Positions 41,673-51,213 are shown, numbered from the stretch's first letter. The stretch: DNA of 64,000 bases from Microbacterium hydrothermale (GCF_004854025.1 NZ_STGM01000002.1:496001-560000), one strand, 5' to 3'. Made by a program: numbers and translations. The notes: generated from the letters alone by a model not told the origin.

Positions 41673-42743
41673 TCACGTGCTCTCGGTCAGGGCACGCAGA
41701 TCGGCGGCGAGCAGGGCGGGATGCTCCATCGACCCGAAGTGCCCGCCCGAGGGGAAGCGCGTGAAGCGCACGGTCGGGTACGAGCGGCGAGCGAAGGACT
41801 CCACCCCGTGATCGATATCGTGCGGGAACAGTCCGAAGGCCGTCGGCACCGAGACCCGACCGGTCGGCGGGAACCGCCGCCGGTCGAAGTACACCCTCGC
41901 GGCGCTGCCCGCGGTGCGGGTGAACCAATGCAGCGATAGGTTCTCCAGCAGAAGATCGAGCGGGAGGCGTTCGAAGACGTCACCGTCGCCCCAGGCCTGG
42001 AATTTCTCGAGATACCAGCTCGCCAGCCCCGCCGGGGAGTCCGTCAACGCGGCCGCGAGGGTTTGCGGCTTGGTGCGCTGCTCGGCGGCGTAGGCGCCCT
42101 CGGCCGTCTCCCACGCATCGGCGGCATCCACCCACTCCCTCTCCTCGACCGAGAGATCGTGCGCCGCGCGCGCGTGCCACAGGGGGACGTCGGTGAGATG
42201 CACTCCGGTCACGCGGTCGGGGGCGAGCACGGCGATCTGGTCGGCGATGGCCGTACCGAGGTCGCCGCCGTGCACGGCGAACGACCGCACGCCGATCTCA
42301 TCGAGAGCGCCGAGCAGCCGCTCGGCATTCCAGCGCGGGCCGCCCTCGTCGCGGCCGGCCGGATCGCTGAATCCGAACCCGGGGATGCTCGGGACGACGA
42401 CGTCGAGATCGGTGAGGTGCTCCGCCACCCCGCGGAACCGGACGAAACTGTCGGGCCACCCGTGGATGAGCACGATGGCGCGCGCCCCGGGCGTTCCCGA
42501 CCGCCACAGGTGGACGCGACGGCCCGGCTCACCCACGAGCAGATGCTGCTCGCGACGCAGGCGCTGCTCCACACCGCACCACTCGAACTCCGCCCACGCG
42601 TCGAGCACCCGGCGCAGGGCAGAGGGACGCGTGCCCCGTGACCAGTCGTCACCCACGTCATCGGGCCATCGGGTCGCGGCGATGCGTCGGCGCAGATCGT
42701 CGATCTCGGCGGGTGAGGTACGTGAGTCGAGGCGAGTGATCAC
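41673..42743 (-). CDS. Epoxide hydrolase (EHN plus alpha/beta hydrolase)
   Basis: 356 residues. The N-terminal EHN region (SPAEIDDLRRRIAATRWPD, 10-28) is followed by an alpha/beta hydrolase with HGWP at 94-97, nucleophile Asp161 (HGGDLG) and catalytic His335 (GGHFGSMEH). This is the juvenile-hormone/microsomal type of epoxide hydrolase; substrate unknown. GTG 42743 is the first in-frame start that keeps the EHN domain. Confidence 0.87.
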   Translation of the reverse strand: MITRLDSRTSPAEIDDLRRRIAATRWPDDVGDDWSRGTRPSALRRVLDAWAEFEWCGVEQRLRREQHLLVGEPGRRVHLWRSGTPGARAIVLIHGWPDSFVRFRGVAEHLTDLDVVVPSIPGFGFSDPAGRDEGGPRWNAERLLGALDEIGVRSFAVHGGDLGTAIADQIAVLAPDRVTGVHLTDVPLWHARAAHDLSVEEREWVDAADAWETAEGAYAAEQRTKPQTLAAALTDSPAGLASWYLEKFQAWGDGDVFERLPLDLLLENLSLHWFTRTAGSAARVYFDRRRFPPTGRVSVPTAFGLFPHDIDHGVESFARRSYPTVRFTRFPSGGHFGSMEHPALLAADLRALTEST

Positions 42744-42996
42744 GAGGACACCTTGGCACGACCGCGCGTGACATCCGTCCTCGACGAGCGGGCTCATCTC
42801 GACCGTGCCGCACAAAGACGCGCGAGAGCGTCATCCGGCGCTCGTCGAGGTCACCGGCCTCGGGGAGGCCTTCAGGCGATCGACTTCGGGAATGACCGGC
42901 TGTTCGAGCGCCGCCTGCTTCGGACGCCCGCCGCACGCGTCGGCGCCGCCCCTGCGGATTCCGGCCCCCACCCAGCCCCGTGTCGGGGGCCCGGCA

Positions 42997-43002
42997 TAGC
43001 AT
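42997..43002 (+). promoter_or_regulatory. -10 box of a probably leaderless gene (TAGCAT)
   Basis: TAGCAT ends 6 bases before the GTG at 43009. The next gene has the same box at the same distance. Confidence 0.5.
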
Positions 43003-43008
43003 GGGCGT

Positions 43009-43998
43009 GTGGAACCGCTGGTGGCCCTTCTGGCCGAGTGGTGGTGGATCGGTCCTGCGGCGGCCGGTGCCGGCACCGTCGGCTGGGTCGGCGTGCGCCG
43101 TTCCCGACGCCGAGCGCTCCCGGCCGGCACGACGACGACCGGCGATCGCGCGGTTCGCGCGTGGGCCTCGCGCCCCCTGAGCAAGGCCGCCGCGCGTCGC
43201 CTCGAGCTCGACGCGGCCCAACTCGACCTGCAGACCGCCCGTCACGCCGTCACCCGCGGACGCGCCGACGTCAAGGTCGCCGATGCCGAGGTGGTGCGCG
43301 CCCAGGCCGAGCGGGCGGCATCCCGTGTCTCGAGCGATACGGTCGCCGCCGCACGCGCCCGCCTGGTCGACGCGCAGCGCGACCTCCGCGCGGCGATGGC
43401 GGAGGTGCGCGCGCGGCGTGCCGGGGTGAAGGCCGCGAAGGCGATGCTCCCCGCGATCCGTGCGGGCAGCGCTCCCCTGCCGGTCGCGCGCCTGCTGGCC
43501 GAGCACGACGCGATCCTCGCCCGCTGGATGGCGTACGAGACGGATCCCGGCCTGGCGATCGACTACCCGCAGATGAGCGACTCGCGCTCGCCCCTCCTCG
43601 CCGAGTTCCTGCGGGCGCACGAGCGCGCGCAGTGGCTGCGGCCCGCATCGGTGCAGACGCGTCTCGAGCCCGCCGACTACCTCGCGTACCGCGACGCCGT
43701 GCGCCGCACCGCGCACGCGTTCGACCGCGCCGAGCGCGCGGCGCGCCAGGGCACCGAGCAGCCCGGGTTCGAGGGCGGCGATGCGTGGAGCCGCGTCGCC
43801 TCCGACCTGGCCGAGACCGCCCAGCGGGCCCTCGCGCGCTCGATGGAGTCGATGGGGCGGGCAGCGGCCCGCTCCTGGACCGAGCGCGGCGCTCGACGCG
43901 CCTCCGCGAAGCGACCGGATGCCGCGGCGCCCGGGTCGGACGACGGTCCGGTCTGGCCGCCTCCCGCACGCGATCGGCCGCACCCTCCGGCATCCTGA
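43009..43998 (+). CDS. Membrane-anchored coiled-coil protein, paralogue A
   Basis: 329 residues. One N-terminal membrane helix (about 5-27), a long alpha coiled coil (60-155) rich in Ala, Arg, Glu, then a conserved domain (170-245) with YETDPGLAIDYPQMSD, LLAEFLRAHERAQWLRPA and YLAYRDAVRRTAHAFDRAER. The last ~70 residues are disordered, Pro/Arg-rich. The conserved domain recurs in the next gene. No known family. GTG start, probably leaderless. Confidence 0.72.
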   Translation: MEPLVALLAEWWWIGPAAAGAGTVGWVGVRRSRRRALPAGTTTTGDRAVRAWASRPLSKAAARRLELDAAQLDLQTARHAVTRGRADVKVADAEVVRAQAERAASRVSSDTVAAARARLVDAQRDLRAAMAEVRARRAGVKAAKAMLPAIRAGSAPLPVARLLAEHDAILARWMAYETDPGLAIDYPQMSDSRSPLLAEFLRAHERAQWLRPASVQTRLEPADYLAYRDAVRRTAHAFDRAERAARQGTEQPGFEGGDAWSRVASDLAETAQRALARSMESMGRAAARSWTERGARRASAKRPDAAAPGSDDGPVWPPPARDRPHPPAS

Positions 43999-44019
43999 GA
44001 GGGGCGGAGCCCGGCGGCG

Positions 44020-44025
44020 TAGCAT
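44020..44025 (+). promoter_or_regulatory. -10 box of a probably leaderless gene (TAGCAT)
   Basis: TAGCAT ends 7 bases before GTG 44033. It overlaps the alternative ATG at 44024, which argues against that ATG. Confidence 0.5.
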
Positions 44026-44032
44026 GGCGCGG

Positions 44033-44764
44033 GTGCAGGAATTCTGGAACTTCGCCGGCAACTACTGGTGGCTCGTCTTCCCCCTCTTCGGGATGACGAT
44101 GGGCGCACTCAACGCGCGCGCGAAGCACCGCGAGGTGAACGCGCGTCGACGCCACAAGGAGCAGTTGGAGCTGCTGCGCGCGCAGGGTCTCGCGGCGAAC
44201 GCCGACGCTCCCGCGGCGATCACCCCCGCGGGCGTAGACGAGCGTGCGCGGCTCGTATCGGCGCACGACGCGGTGACCCATCAGTGGCTCGAGTACGAGC
44301 TCGACGCTGCGAAGCTGATCTCGTACCCCGCGATGAGCGACGGCCGTCAGCCGCTGACCGCGGCCTTCCTGCGGGCGAAGAAGGTGGCCGACAACCTCCG
44401 TCCGGCCGAGGGCGAGACGCTCTCACCCGAGCGTCTGCGCGAGTACCGCGACGCCGTGACCGACTACGAGGTCGCGTTCGAGGTCGCCGAGCGCGAGGCC
44501 CGGCGCGTGAAGGATGCGGCGTTCACCCCCGACGAGCGCAAGCGCCTCGACACGGCGAAGCAGCTGCTGACGGTCGCCACCGACCAGGCGGCCACGCCCA
44601 ACGAACGGCAGCTCGCGTACAAGCGCGTGCGCGAGGAGCTCGACGGCCTCATCTGGCTGAGCGACGAGGCGGTCGACGAGCTCGAGAAGAAGGTCGCGCT
44701 GGAGCTTCCGCGCCGCGCCGCGCAGCCGAGCTCGTCGACGACCCCGCCCGAGCCCGCGGTCTGA
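44033..44764 (+). CDS. Membrane-anchored coiled-coil protein, paralogue B
   Basis: 243 residues. N-terminal membrane helix (about 6-25: NYWWLVFPLFGMTMGALNA), a short coil (28-50) rich in Arg and Glu, then the domain shared with paralogue A: YELDAAKLISYPAMSD, LTAAFLRAKKVADNLRPAEG and LREYRDAVTDYEVAFEVAERE, then another charged helix. GTG 44033 is preferred to ATG 44024 because the latter lies in the -10 box. It follows paralogue A by 34 bases but has its own promoter. Function unknown. Confidence 0.72.
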   Translation: MQEFWNFAGNYWWLVFPLFGMTMGALNARAKHREVNARRRHKEQLELLRAQGLAANADAPAAITPAGVDERARLVSAHDAVTHQWLEYELDAAKLISYPAMSDGRQPLTAAFLRAKKVADNLRPAEGETLSPERLREYRDAVTDYEVAFEVAEREARRVKDAAFTPDERKRLDTAKQLLTVATDQAATPNERQLAYKRVREELDGLIWLSDEAVDELEKKVALELPRRAAQPSSSTTPPEPAV

Positions 44765-44771
44765 CCGCCGC

Positions 44772-45032
44772 TCAGTCCTTCCGGCGGATCCGCACCGGGC
44801 CCCGCGCCGTGGTCACGTCGACCACGACGCCCTTCTGCGTGACCTCGACCTCTCCGCGGGCGACGAGCTCGCGGGCCGCGTCGCGGGCCGGCTGCATGAG
44901 CTCGCGCCAGTCATCGCCACCGACGGCGCGCGCCGCCTCGGAGGGGCAGATGGTCGCCCCGGCATCGCGAGCGGCGAGCAGATCGCGGATGGATGCCACG
45001 AGCCGCGGGTCCGCACCAGACGACGAGGTCAT
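44772..45032 (-). CDS. DUF3253 family protein
   Basis: 86 residues. TICPSEAARAVGGDDWRELM and RELVARGEVEVTQKG are the conserved DUF3253 segments; the fold is a small winged helix and the role unknown. Tail-to-tail with paralogue B, 7 bases apart. Confidence 0.85.
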   Translation of the reverse strand: MTSSSGADPRLVASIRDLLAARDAGATICPSEAARAVGGDDWRELMQPARDAARELVARGEVEVTQKGVVVDVTTARGPVRIRRKD

Positions 45033-45079
45033 CTGTCCAGTGTCCCTCCGCGGGAAGGCGTCGGGGTCAGAATGAGCCG

Positions 45080-45811
45080 GTGATCACCGAGCGCCACGCC
45101 CCCGATCTGCCCGGACGCGCCGTCATCGCGCAGCGTTGGAACCGCGCCGTCTTCGTGCACTGGCGCGTCGACGCCGCCGACGTGGCTCCCTTGCTCCCCG
45201 CGGGCACGCGGCCCGACGAGCACGACGGATCCGCGTGGGTGGGTCTCGTACCGTTCGTGCTGAGCGAGTTCCGCTTCCTGCCCCTGCCCCCGGTTCCGTT
45301 CGTCGGGACGTTCACCGAGATCAACGTCCGCACGTACGCGATCGACGAGGAGGGGCGCCGGGGCGTGGTGTTCCGAACGCTCGAAGCCGAACACCTCGCC
45401 CCGGTGCTCGCCGCTCGCGCCCTGTTCGGCCTGCCCTACCGCTGGGCCCGCGCGGGCGTGCGCACCGAGGGCGATCGCATCGAGTACCGCTCATGGCGCC
45501 ATGGCGGTCGGCATCCGGGAACGCGACTGCGGGCGACGCTCGGCACCGAGACCGTCGACACCGGGCTCTCGCGCTTCCTCACCGCCCGCTGGGGGTTCCA
45601 CGAGCGGCACCTCGGCCGCACGATCTGGGCGGCGAACAGTCACGAGCCCTGGCCTCTCGTGACCGCCGAGCTCGACGTGCTCGACGATGAGCTCGTGGCC
45701 GATGCCGGCTTCCCGCAGCTCGCCGGACGCACCCCCGACTCGGTGCTCGCGATGCCGGCCGGGCATCCGGGCTTCATCACGCGATTCACGGCGGCGCGAC
45801 CGATCGGCTGA
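45080..45811 (+). CDS. DUF2071 (YqjF-like) protein
   Basis: 243 residues. QRWNRAVFVHWRVDAADVAPLLPAG and FTEINVRTYAIDEEGRRGVVF are the typical DUF2071 blocks (acetoacetate-decarboxylase-like fold). Function unknown. GTG 45080 is the first in-frame start; a CAGAAT box ends 6 bases before it, so the mRNA may be leaderless. Confidence 0.82.
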   Translation: MITERHAPDLPGRAVIAQRWNRAVFVHWRVDAADVAPLLPAGTRPDEHDGSAWVGLVPFVLSEFRFLPLPPVPFVGTFTEINVRTYAIDEEGRRGVVFRTLEAEHLAPVLAARALFGLPYRWARAGVRTEGDRIEYRSWRHGGRHPGTRLRATLGTETVDTGLSRFLTARWGFHERHLGRTIWAANSHEPWPLVTAELDVLDDELVADAGFPQLAGRTPDSVLAMPAGHPGFITRFTAARPIG

Positions 45812-45873
45812 CGTCCTCGGCTCGCCCGGCAGGTGAGGAGCCGTTCGGTCCGACGAGCGACCGCTTCCCGCAA

Positions 45874-45912
45874 CGCCGAAGGCTCCCCCGCGGACGGAGG
45901 GAGCCTTCGGCG
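45874..45912. terminator. Terminator hairpin after proX
   Basis: 14-bp perfect stem 45874-45887 with 45899-45912 and an 11-base loop, between two convergent genes. Confidence 0.8.
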
Positions 45913-45919
45913 TACGAGA

Positions 45920-46822
45920 TCAGTCGCGCTGCGTCGAGAACGCGTCGGGGTTCTGCTCGAGCCACGCGTCGACCGCGTCGGCTTCCTTGCCCTCGCCGTA
46001 CTCGTTGACGACGAGGTCTTCGAGCGAGCCGTACTGCGCGTCGTCGAGCTCGATGCCGGCGATGAGCTCGGCGGCATCCGGGTACTTCTCGGCGAAGCCG
46101 CTCGTGCCCAGGAAGTGCAGCGCCTCGGGGTCGCCCATCAGCCCCTGGGGGTCGGCGAGATCCTTGACGTCGTACGCGTCGTTGGCCCAGAACGGACGCC
46201 ACAGGGTGACGACGATGTCCTTCTGCGCCGCGATCGCGTTGTCGAGCTCGGTGAGCATCGCCGCGGTCGACGAGGTGACGAGCTCGAGGCCGTCGAGGCC
46301 GTACCCGGGCATCGCGACCTCCTGCGTCTGCTTGGTCAGGCCCGCGCCAGGCTCGATGCCGTAGATCTTGCCGTCGAAGCGCGCGGCGTTCGCCTGGAGC
46401 TGGTCGATCGAGTCGATGTCGACGTAGCTCGGGACCGCCATCGTGAGCTTGGCGTCGTCGTAGTAGGCGCCGAGGTCTTCGATGTTGTCGCCGTACTTGT
46501 CCATGTAGTCGGCGTGCGTGAGCTCGGGCCAGGCCGAGGGGTAGATGTCGACGTCGCCCTGGGCGAGTCCGGCGTACAGCGGGCCCGCCTCGGTGAGGGT
46601 CTGCATCTCGACGGTGTAGCCGAGCTTGCCGAGCTGGTCCTCGAGCAGGTACGCGGTGCTGAGGCCGTCGGTCCACGAGGGGAGGAACCCGAGGGTGATG
46701 GTGCCCTTGTCGCCGCCGTCGCCCGAGCCGCCTTCGGCCTGGTTTCCGCTGGCGCAGCCCGCGAGGGCGAGAGCCGCCACGCTGCCGAGGGCAAGGGTCG
46801 CGGTGAGGTGTCGCGTCTTCAT
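45920..46822 (-). CDS. proX: Glycine betaine/choline ABC substrate-binding lipoprotein (ProX/OpuAC)
   Basis: 300 residues. Signal peptide with lipobox LAGC (Cys23), then an OpuAC/type II periplasmic-binding domain: GTITLGFLPSWTDGLSTAYL, GDVDIYPSAWPELTHADYM and VVTLWRPFWANDAYDVKDLAD. Aromatic residues such as the Trp in YPSAWPEL and WRPFW are those expected to form the quaternary-ammonium cage. GGAAGAG precedes the ATG. Last gene of proV-proW-proX. Confidence 0.9.
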   Translation of the reverse strand: MKTRHLTATLALGSVAALALAGCASGNQAEGGSGDGGDKGTITLGFLPSWTDGLSTAYLLEDQLGKLGYTVEMQTLTEAGPLYAGLAQGDVDIYPSAWPELTHADYMDKYGDNIEDLGAYYDDAKLTMAVPSYVDIDSIDQLQANAARFDGKIYGIEPGAGLTKQTQEVAMPGYGLDGLELVTSSTAAMLTELDNAIAAQKDIVVTLWRPFWANDAYDVKDLADPQGLMGDPEALHFLGTSGFAEKYPDAAELIAGIELDDAQYGSLEDLVVNEYGEGKEADAVDAWLEQNPDAFSTQRD

Positions 46823-46889
46823 TGCTGTGTTCTCTTCCTTTTCGTATGTGATTTCCGGATGTCCCTCACGCGAGCCACCGGGACCCGTC

Positions 46890-46906
46890 GCCCCCGCACG
46901 GGGCGA
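46890..46906. other. Hairpin in the proW-proX gap
   Basis: CGCCCC-cgcac-GGGGCG, flanked by CCGT/ACGG that can lengthen it. It lies in the 119-base gap between proW and proX and could stabilise or partly terminate the transcript, tuning binding-protein dose. Confidence 0.4.
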
Positions 46907-46941
46907 ACGACGGATCCCAGCGGCTCGCGCCGAGGAGGGGC

Positions 46942-47946
46942 TCAGTGACCGCTCGAGATCGGGGCGCGGCGCGGCGAGGCCTTCTCGCGATCGGCCTCGG
47001 CTGCGGCATCCGCCGACGCCGTGTCGACGTGCGGCGCCGCGGTGGCACCGGCCGTGACGACCGCCGCGGGACGGGCGGCCCGCCGACGGGCGAGCACTCC
47101 GAGCAGCGACGAGGTGTTGTCGGCGCGGTTGCCGAGAGCGGCGGTGAGCCGGTCGAGGTAGACCGCGAGGATCACGACGCTCAGGCCGGCCTCGACGCCC
47201 TTGGGCAGGTTGACGGTCGAGATCGACTGCACGACCTCTTTGCCGAGGCCGTCGGCGCCGACGATGCCGGCCACGACCGCCATCGACAGCGCGAGCATGA
47301 TCACCTGGTTGACGCCGGCCATGATGGTCGGCATCGCGAGCGGCAGCTGGATGCCGCGCAGGATCTGCCACGGGGTGGCGCCGAACGCCTGCCCGGCCTC
47401 CACCGTCTCGGAGTCGACCCCGCGGATGCCGAGCTCGGTCAGACGCACACCCGGGGGCAGCGCGAAGATGACGGTCGAGACGACACCGGGCACGACGCCG
47501 ATGCTGAAGAACGTGATCGCGGGGATCAGGTACACGAACGCGGGCATCGTCTGCATGAAGTCGAGGATCGGCTTCAGCACCGCGCGGACCGTGCTGTTGC
47601 GCGCCGACCAGATGCCCAGCGGCACCGAGATCACCACAGCGACGATGGTCGCCACGAGCACGAGGGCGAGGGTCTGCATGGCGGTGACCCACTGCCCCAT
47701 CGCGAGGATGAGGGCGAAGCCGACCACGGTGCCGACCGCGAGCTTCCACGAGCGCAGCAGCCAGGCCAGCAGAGCGGCGATCACGATCACCACGACGATC
47801 GGCGCCGACAGGAGGATGTCGCTGAGACCGCCCACGAGGAAGCGCACGGTCACGGCGATGACGTCGAAGAGCCCGGAGAGGTTGTCTCGCAACCAGTCCA
47901 CGGCGGAGTCGACCCAGGAGCCGACCGGGATGCGGAAGCCATCCAT
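46942..47946 (-). CDS. proW: Glycine betaine ABC permease ProW
   Basis: 334 residues, about seven membrane helices. EAA-like loop ETVEAGQAFGATPWQILRGI (about 200-219) and MQTMPAFVYLIPAITFFSIG are typical of ProW/OpuAB. The last ~60 residues are an Ala/Arg-rich cytoplasmic tail. Its ATG overlaps the GTG-started proV stop by one base. Confidence 0.9.
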   Translation of the reverse strand: MDGFRIPVGSWVDSAVDWLRDNLSGLFDVIAVTVRFLVGGLSDILLSAPIVVVIVIAALLAWLLRSWKLAVGTVVGFALILAMGQWVTAMQTLALVLVATIVAVVISVPLGIWSARNSTVRAVLKPILDFMQTMPAFVYLIPAITFFSIGVVPGVVSTVIFALPPGVRLTELGIRGVDSETVEAGQAFGATPWQILRGIQLPLAMPTIMAGVNQVIMLALSMAVVAGIVGADGLGKEVVQSISTVNLPKGVEAGLSVVILAVYLDRLTAALGNRADNTSSLLGVLARRRAARPAAVVTAGATAAPHVDTASADAAAEADREKASPRRAPISSGH

Positions 47947-49310
47947 CAGCGCACCCCCTCGGTCTCGGAGGCCGCGACCGGGGTGTCGAGCACCGCATCG
48001 ATCTCGGCGGACGGGAGGGGCTGCGGAAGCACGGTGATCTCCTCGGTGGAGGTGGGCCCGGGTCCGAGGGCGGCGAGCAGCGTGACGCGCGGGATGACAC
48101 CGGCGAGACGGCCCTCCGCGTCGAGCACGGCCAGGGGGAGCGGGGATTCGACCGAGGGGACGAAGAGGTTCATGAGCACGTCGTCCTCGCGGACGGTCTG
48201 CGGAACGGGCTTGAGCCGGCTGAGCAGCGAGCTCTCCCCCGCCCGCACGAGCTTCATGGCATCCCGGTCGGTGATGATGCCGAGCGGCTTGCGGTCGCGG
48301 TCGGTGACGTAGACGGCAGACATGTAGGCGTCGCGCATCTGGCGCAGGGCCGTGCGCGGGCCCGCCGAGGCGTCGACGCGCGGACGCGGGCGCTCCATGA
48401 CGTTGCCGGCGGTGAGCACGCGGGCGCGGTCGACGTCCTGCACGAACTGCTCGACGTAGTCGTTCGCGGGGTCGGTGAGGATGTCTTCCGGGGTGCCGAT
48501 CTGCACGATGCGTCCGTCGCGCATGACCGCGATGCGATCGCCGAGGAACATCGCCTCGTTGAGGTCGTGCGTGATGAAGACGATGGTCTTCTTCAGGGTC
48601 CGCTGCAGCTCGATGAGCTGCTCCTGCATCTCGCGGCGGATGAGCGGGTCGAGGGCGCTGAACGCCTCGTCCATGAGCAGGATGTCGGTGTCGGCGGCGA
48701 GGGCGCGGGCGATGCCGACGCGCTGCTGCATTCCGCCCGAGAGCGCCGAGGGGAGCTTGTCGCCCCAGCCGTCGAGGCCCACGAGGGAGAGGATCTCGTT
48801 CGCCTTGGCCAGACGCTCGGCCTTGCCGGCGCCCTGGAGCTCGAGCGGGTAGGCGACGTTGGCCGCGACCGTGCGGTGCGGGAAGAGCGCGAAGTGCTGG
48901 AACACCATCGCGAGGCGATCGCGGCGGAGGCTGCGCAGGCGGGACGCGCCCACGCCGGTCAGGGCGTCGCCCTTGACCTCGACGGTTCCCGCGGTGGCCT
49001 CGTGCAGGCCGTTCAGCATGCGGATGATGGTGGATTTGCCGGAGCCGGAGAGCCCCATGATGACGAAGATCTCGCCGGGCTGGACGTCGAAGCTCGCGTC
49101 GATGACGGCGGCGGTCCCGTGGTCGGCGATCTCGTCGCGCGTGGCGCCGGAGCGGAGCTTGTCGACGGCGGCCTGGGGCGCGCGTCCGAAGACCTTGAAC
49201 AGGTTCTTGGCGGAGAGGGCGGGCGATTCGCTCGCCGATGCGGGCGAAGCGGATGCGGGCGAAGCCGATGCGGACGGAGCGGGCTCCGTCGAAGCAGGCG
49301 GATGTGTCAC
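47946..49310 (-). CDS. proV: Glycine betaine ABC ATPase ProV with CBS domains
   Basis: 454 residues. Walker [10 protein letters not shown] (86-94), Q-loop [10 protein letters not shown], signature LSGGMQQR, Walker [14 protein letters not shown]-loop ITHD. C-terminal CBS pair (about 300-420: [19 protein letters not shown]) senses ionic strength in OpuA. The first 30 residues are a low-complexity [15 protein letters not shown] stretch encoded by short DNA repeats. GTG start. First gene of the operon. Confidence 0.92.
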   Translation of the reverse strand: MTHPPASTEPAPSASASPASASPASASESPALSAKNLFKVFGRAPQAAVDKLRSGATRDEIADHGTAAVIDASFDVQPGEIFVIMGLSGSGKSTIIRMLNGLHEATAGTVEVKGDALTGVGASRLRSLRRDRLAMVFQHFALFPHRTVAANVAYPLELQGAGKAERLAKANEILSLVGLDGWGDKLPSALSGGMQQRVGIARALAADTDILLMDEAFSALDPLIRREMQEQLIELQRTLKKTIVFITHDLNEAMFLGDRIAVMRDGRIVQIGTPEDILTDPANDYVEQFVQDVDRARVLTAGNVMERPRPRVDASAGPRTALRQMRDAYMSAVYVTDRDRKPLGIITDRDAMKLVRAGESSLLSRLKPVPQTVREDDVLMNLFVPSVESPLPLAVLDAEGRLAGVIPRVTLLAALGPGPTSTEEITVLPQPLPSAEIDAVLDTPVAASETEGVR

Positions 49311-49692
49311 TGGTGCACCTCAGCGGCCTTCGGGTGGCCGCGCAGGTCACGCCCGGGTGGCAGCCGTCGGCGCTCTCCGGGGGTGGAGCACGTCGACACC
49401 GGACATCGGGTCCGGCGTCCTGGCCGCCGACCATACGCTCGCGGCATCCCCTCCCCCGAGAAGACACCGGCGACCGCGGACTGGTCGGGTGAACGGCCCG
49501 TGAAGGACCTCATCCAACGTTTCACGGTGATGGATCGGCTGGCAAATCGTTCCTCGCCTTGCGGATCCGGATGCCGTGTGGCACGCGCGCGCGTCTGGAT
49601 CCCGCCGTCGCGAGTCGGTCGGTCGATTCACCCGCATGACACCCCGGGCGTGTCGCGGGGCCCTTGCGTCGCCCCGCGCGATGTGCGACAGC
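49311..49692. other. Intergenic region upstream of proV
   Basis: 382 bases between proV and the chorismate mutase stop, both on the minus strand. It should hold the proV promoter. I see CCGTGAA/TTCACGG arms at about 49497 and 49521 (a 7-bp inverted repeat) but no convincing promoter pair and no ORF with a good start. Confidence 0.45.
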
Positions 49693-49998
49693 TCAGTCGA
49701 CGGGCGGCTGGGCGGCGGCCGTTCGGTGGTGACGGATGACCTCGGCGACGACGAAGTTGAACCACTTCTCCGCGAACGCGGGGTCGAGGTCGGCATCCTC
49801 CGCCAGGCGCATCAGGCGGGCGATCTGCTGCTCCTCGCGCGCGGGATCGGATGCGGGCATCCCGTGCTTCGCCTTGAGGACGCCCACCTGCTTGGTGCAG
49901 CGGAACCGCTCGGCGAGAAGGAAGATGAGCGCGGCGTCGATGTTGTCGATGCTGCCGCGCAGCCCCTGCAGAATCGTCGAGGGATCGGCGTCGGTCAT
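49693..49998 (-). CDS. Chorismate mutase, AroQ type
   Basis: 101 residues, all-helical. RGSIDNIDAALIFLLAERFR, TKQVGVLKAKHGMPASDPAREEQQIARL and WFNFVVAEVIRHHR are the AroQ helices, with active-site Arg, Lys and Glu/Gln in place. It turns chorismate into prephenate for Phe and Tyr. GGGAGGA precedes the ATG. Monocistronic. Confidence 0.9.
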   Translation of the reverse strand: MTDADPSTILQGLRGSIDNIDAALIFLLAERFRCTKQVGVLKAKHGMPASDPAREEQQIARLMRLAEDADLDPAFAEKWFNFVVAEVIRHHRTAAAQPPVD

Positions 49999-50076
49999 GT
50001 GTCCTCCCAGATCGCTCCGACCCTACCGCGCCGCACGGCACCGTGCGGTGCACCGTCGTCCGCCGCGGCCGAGTCC

Positions 50077-50082
50077 TACAGT
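50077..50082 (+). promoter_or_regulatory. -10 box of a probably leaderless gene (TACAGT)
   Basis: TACAGT ends 6 bases before ATG 50089. Confidence 0.5.
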
Positions 50083-50088
50083 GTGAGC

Positions 50089-51213
50089 ATGAGCCGATCG
50101 ACGCGCCCCGACCCCACCGCCGTAGGCGCCGACGCCGGGGCGCCCACCTCGCGCGACAAGCCGGTGTGGGCGGCGGTCTCCCGCCCCTACGCCGCCGGTT
50201 TCTTCCTCACCCTCGGGGGCCTGACCGCGTTCCTGCTCGCTCTCGCTCTCGGGCAGCTGTCGACGGTGCTCATCTACATCGCGATCGCCCTGTTCGTCGC
50301 CCTCGCTCTCGATCCCCTCGTGCGCATGCTCGTGCGCCGGGGCCTGTCGCGGGCGTGGGGCATCGTCATCGTCTTCGGAGGACTGGCGGTCATCCTCGCC
50401 GGCGCCCTCTGGCTGCTCATCCCCCCGGTCGTGCGTCAGGTCGAGCAGTTCGTCGGCGACATCCCCACGTTCGTCAACGACGTCATCGACAGCGACGCCG
50501 TTCGCTGGGTCGAGCAGAACTTCGGCGACAGCCTGGGCGACGTGCTGAAAGAGGTGCAGAGCTTCGTCACGAACCCCACCAACATCGCCGCGATCGGCGG
50601 CGGACTCCTTCAGGTGGGCATCGGGATCGGTGAGTTCATCTCGGGCGCGATCATCGTGCTGGTGCTGAGCCTGTACTTCCTGGCATCCCTGCCGAAGATG
50701 AAGAACAGCCTCGTGCGCCTCACGCCGGCGCGCAGCCGTGAGACCGTCGCCGACATGACGGGGCAGATCACCGACTCGGTGGGTGGCTACCTCGCCGGCA
50801 TGGTCGTGCTCGCCCTGTGCAACGCGGTCTTCGCGTTCATCGTGCTGACGATCCTGCAGCAGCCGTTCGCGGCCCTGCTCGCCGCTCTGGCCTTCGGGAT
50901 CACGCTCATCCCGCTCGTGGGTTCGGTGCTGTTCTGGGCGACGGCGACCCTGTTCACGCTCATCGTCAGTCCGACCGCCGGGCTCATCTTCGCGATCGTC
51001 TATCTGGTGTACATGCAGATCGAGGCATACATCCTGACCCCACGCGTGATGAACCGGACGATCTCGGTGCCCGGTGCCCTCGTCGTGATCGGCGCCCTCG
51101 TCGGCGGCACGCTCCTGGGCCTCCTCGGCGCGCTCGTCGCCATCCCCGTGACGGCGTCGGTCCTGCTGATCATCAAGCAGATCGTCATCCCGCGACAGGA
51201 TGCCAAGAAGTAG
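50089..51213 (+). CDS. AI-2E transporter family membrane protein
   Basis: 374 residues, about eight helices: two N-terminal pairs (32-90), a soluble insert (100-165), then five helices ending VSVPGALVVIGALVGGTLLG-like. LLAALAFGITLIPLVGSVLF and YILTPRVMNR are the family core (YdiK/TqsA type). Function in most species unknown: export of small molecules or Na+/H+ exchange. Probably leaderless; GTG 50083 would touch the -10 box. Confidence 0.87.
   Translation: MSRSTRPDPTAVGADAGAPTSRDKPVWAAVSRPYAAGFFLTLGGLTAFLLALALGQLSTVLIYIAIALFVALALDPLVRMLVRRGLSRAWGIVIVFGGLAVILAGALWLLIPPVVRQVEQFVGDIPTFVNDVIDSDAVRWVEQNFGDSLGDVLKEVQSFVTNPTNIAAIGGGLLQVGIGIGEFISGAIIVLVLSLYFLASLPKMKNSLVRLTPARSRETVADMTGQITDSVGGYLAGMVVLALCNAVFAFIVLTILQQPFAALLAALAFGITLIPLVGSVLFWATATLFTLIVSPTAGLIFAIVYLVYMQIEAYILTPRVMNRTISVPGALVVIGALVGGTLLGLLGALVAIPVTASVLLIIKQIVIPRQDAKK

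Noticed and set aside
42744..43008. Possible small gene between the epoxide hydrolase and coiled-coil gene
   Set aside because: Open frames exist on both strands but none has a ribosome site, a plausible start or a recognisable composition.
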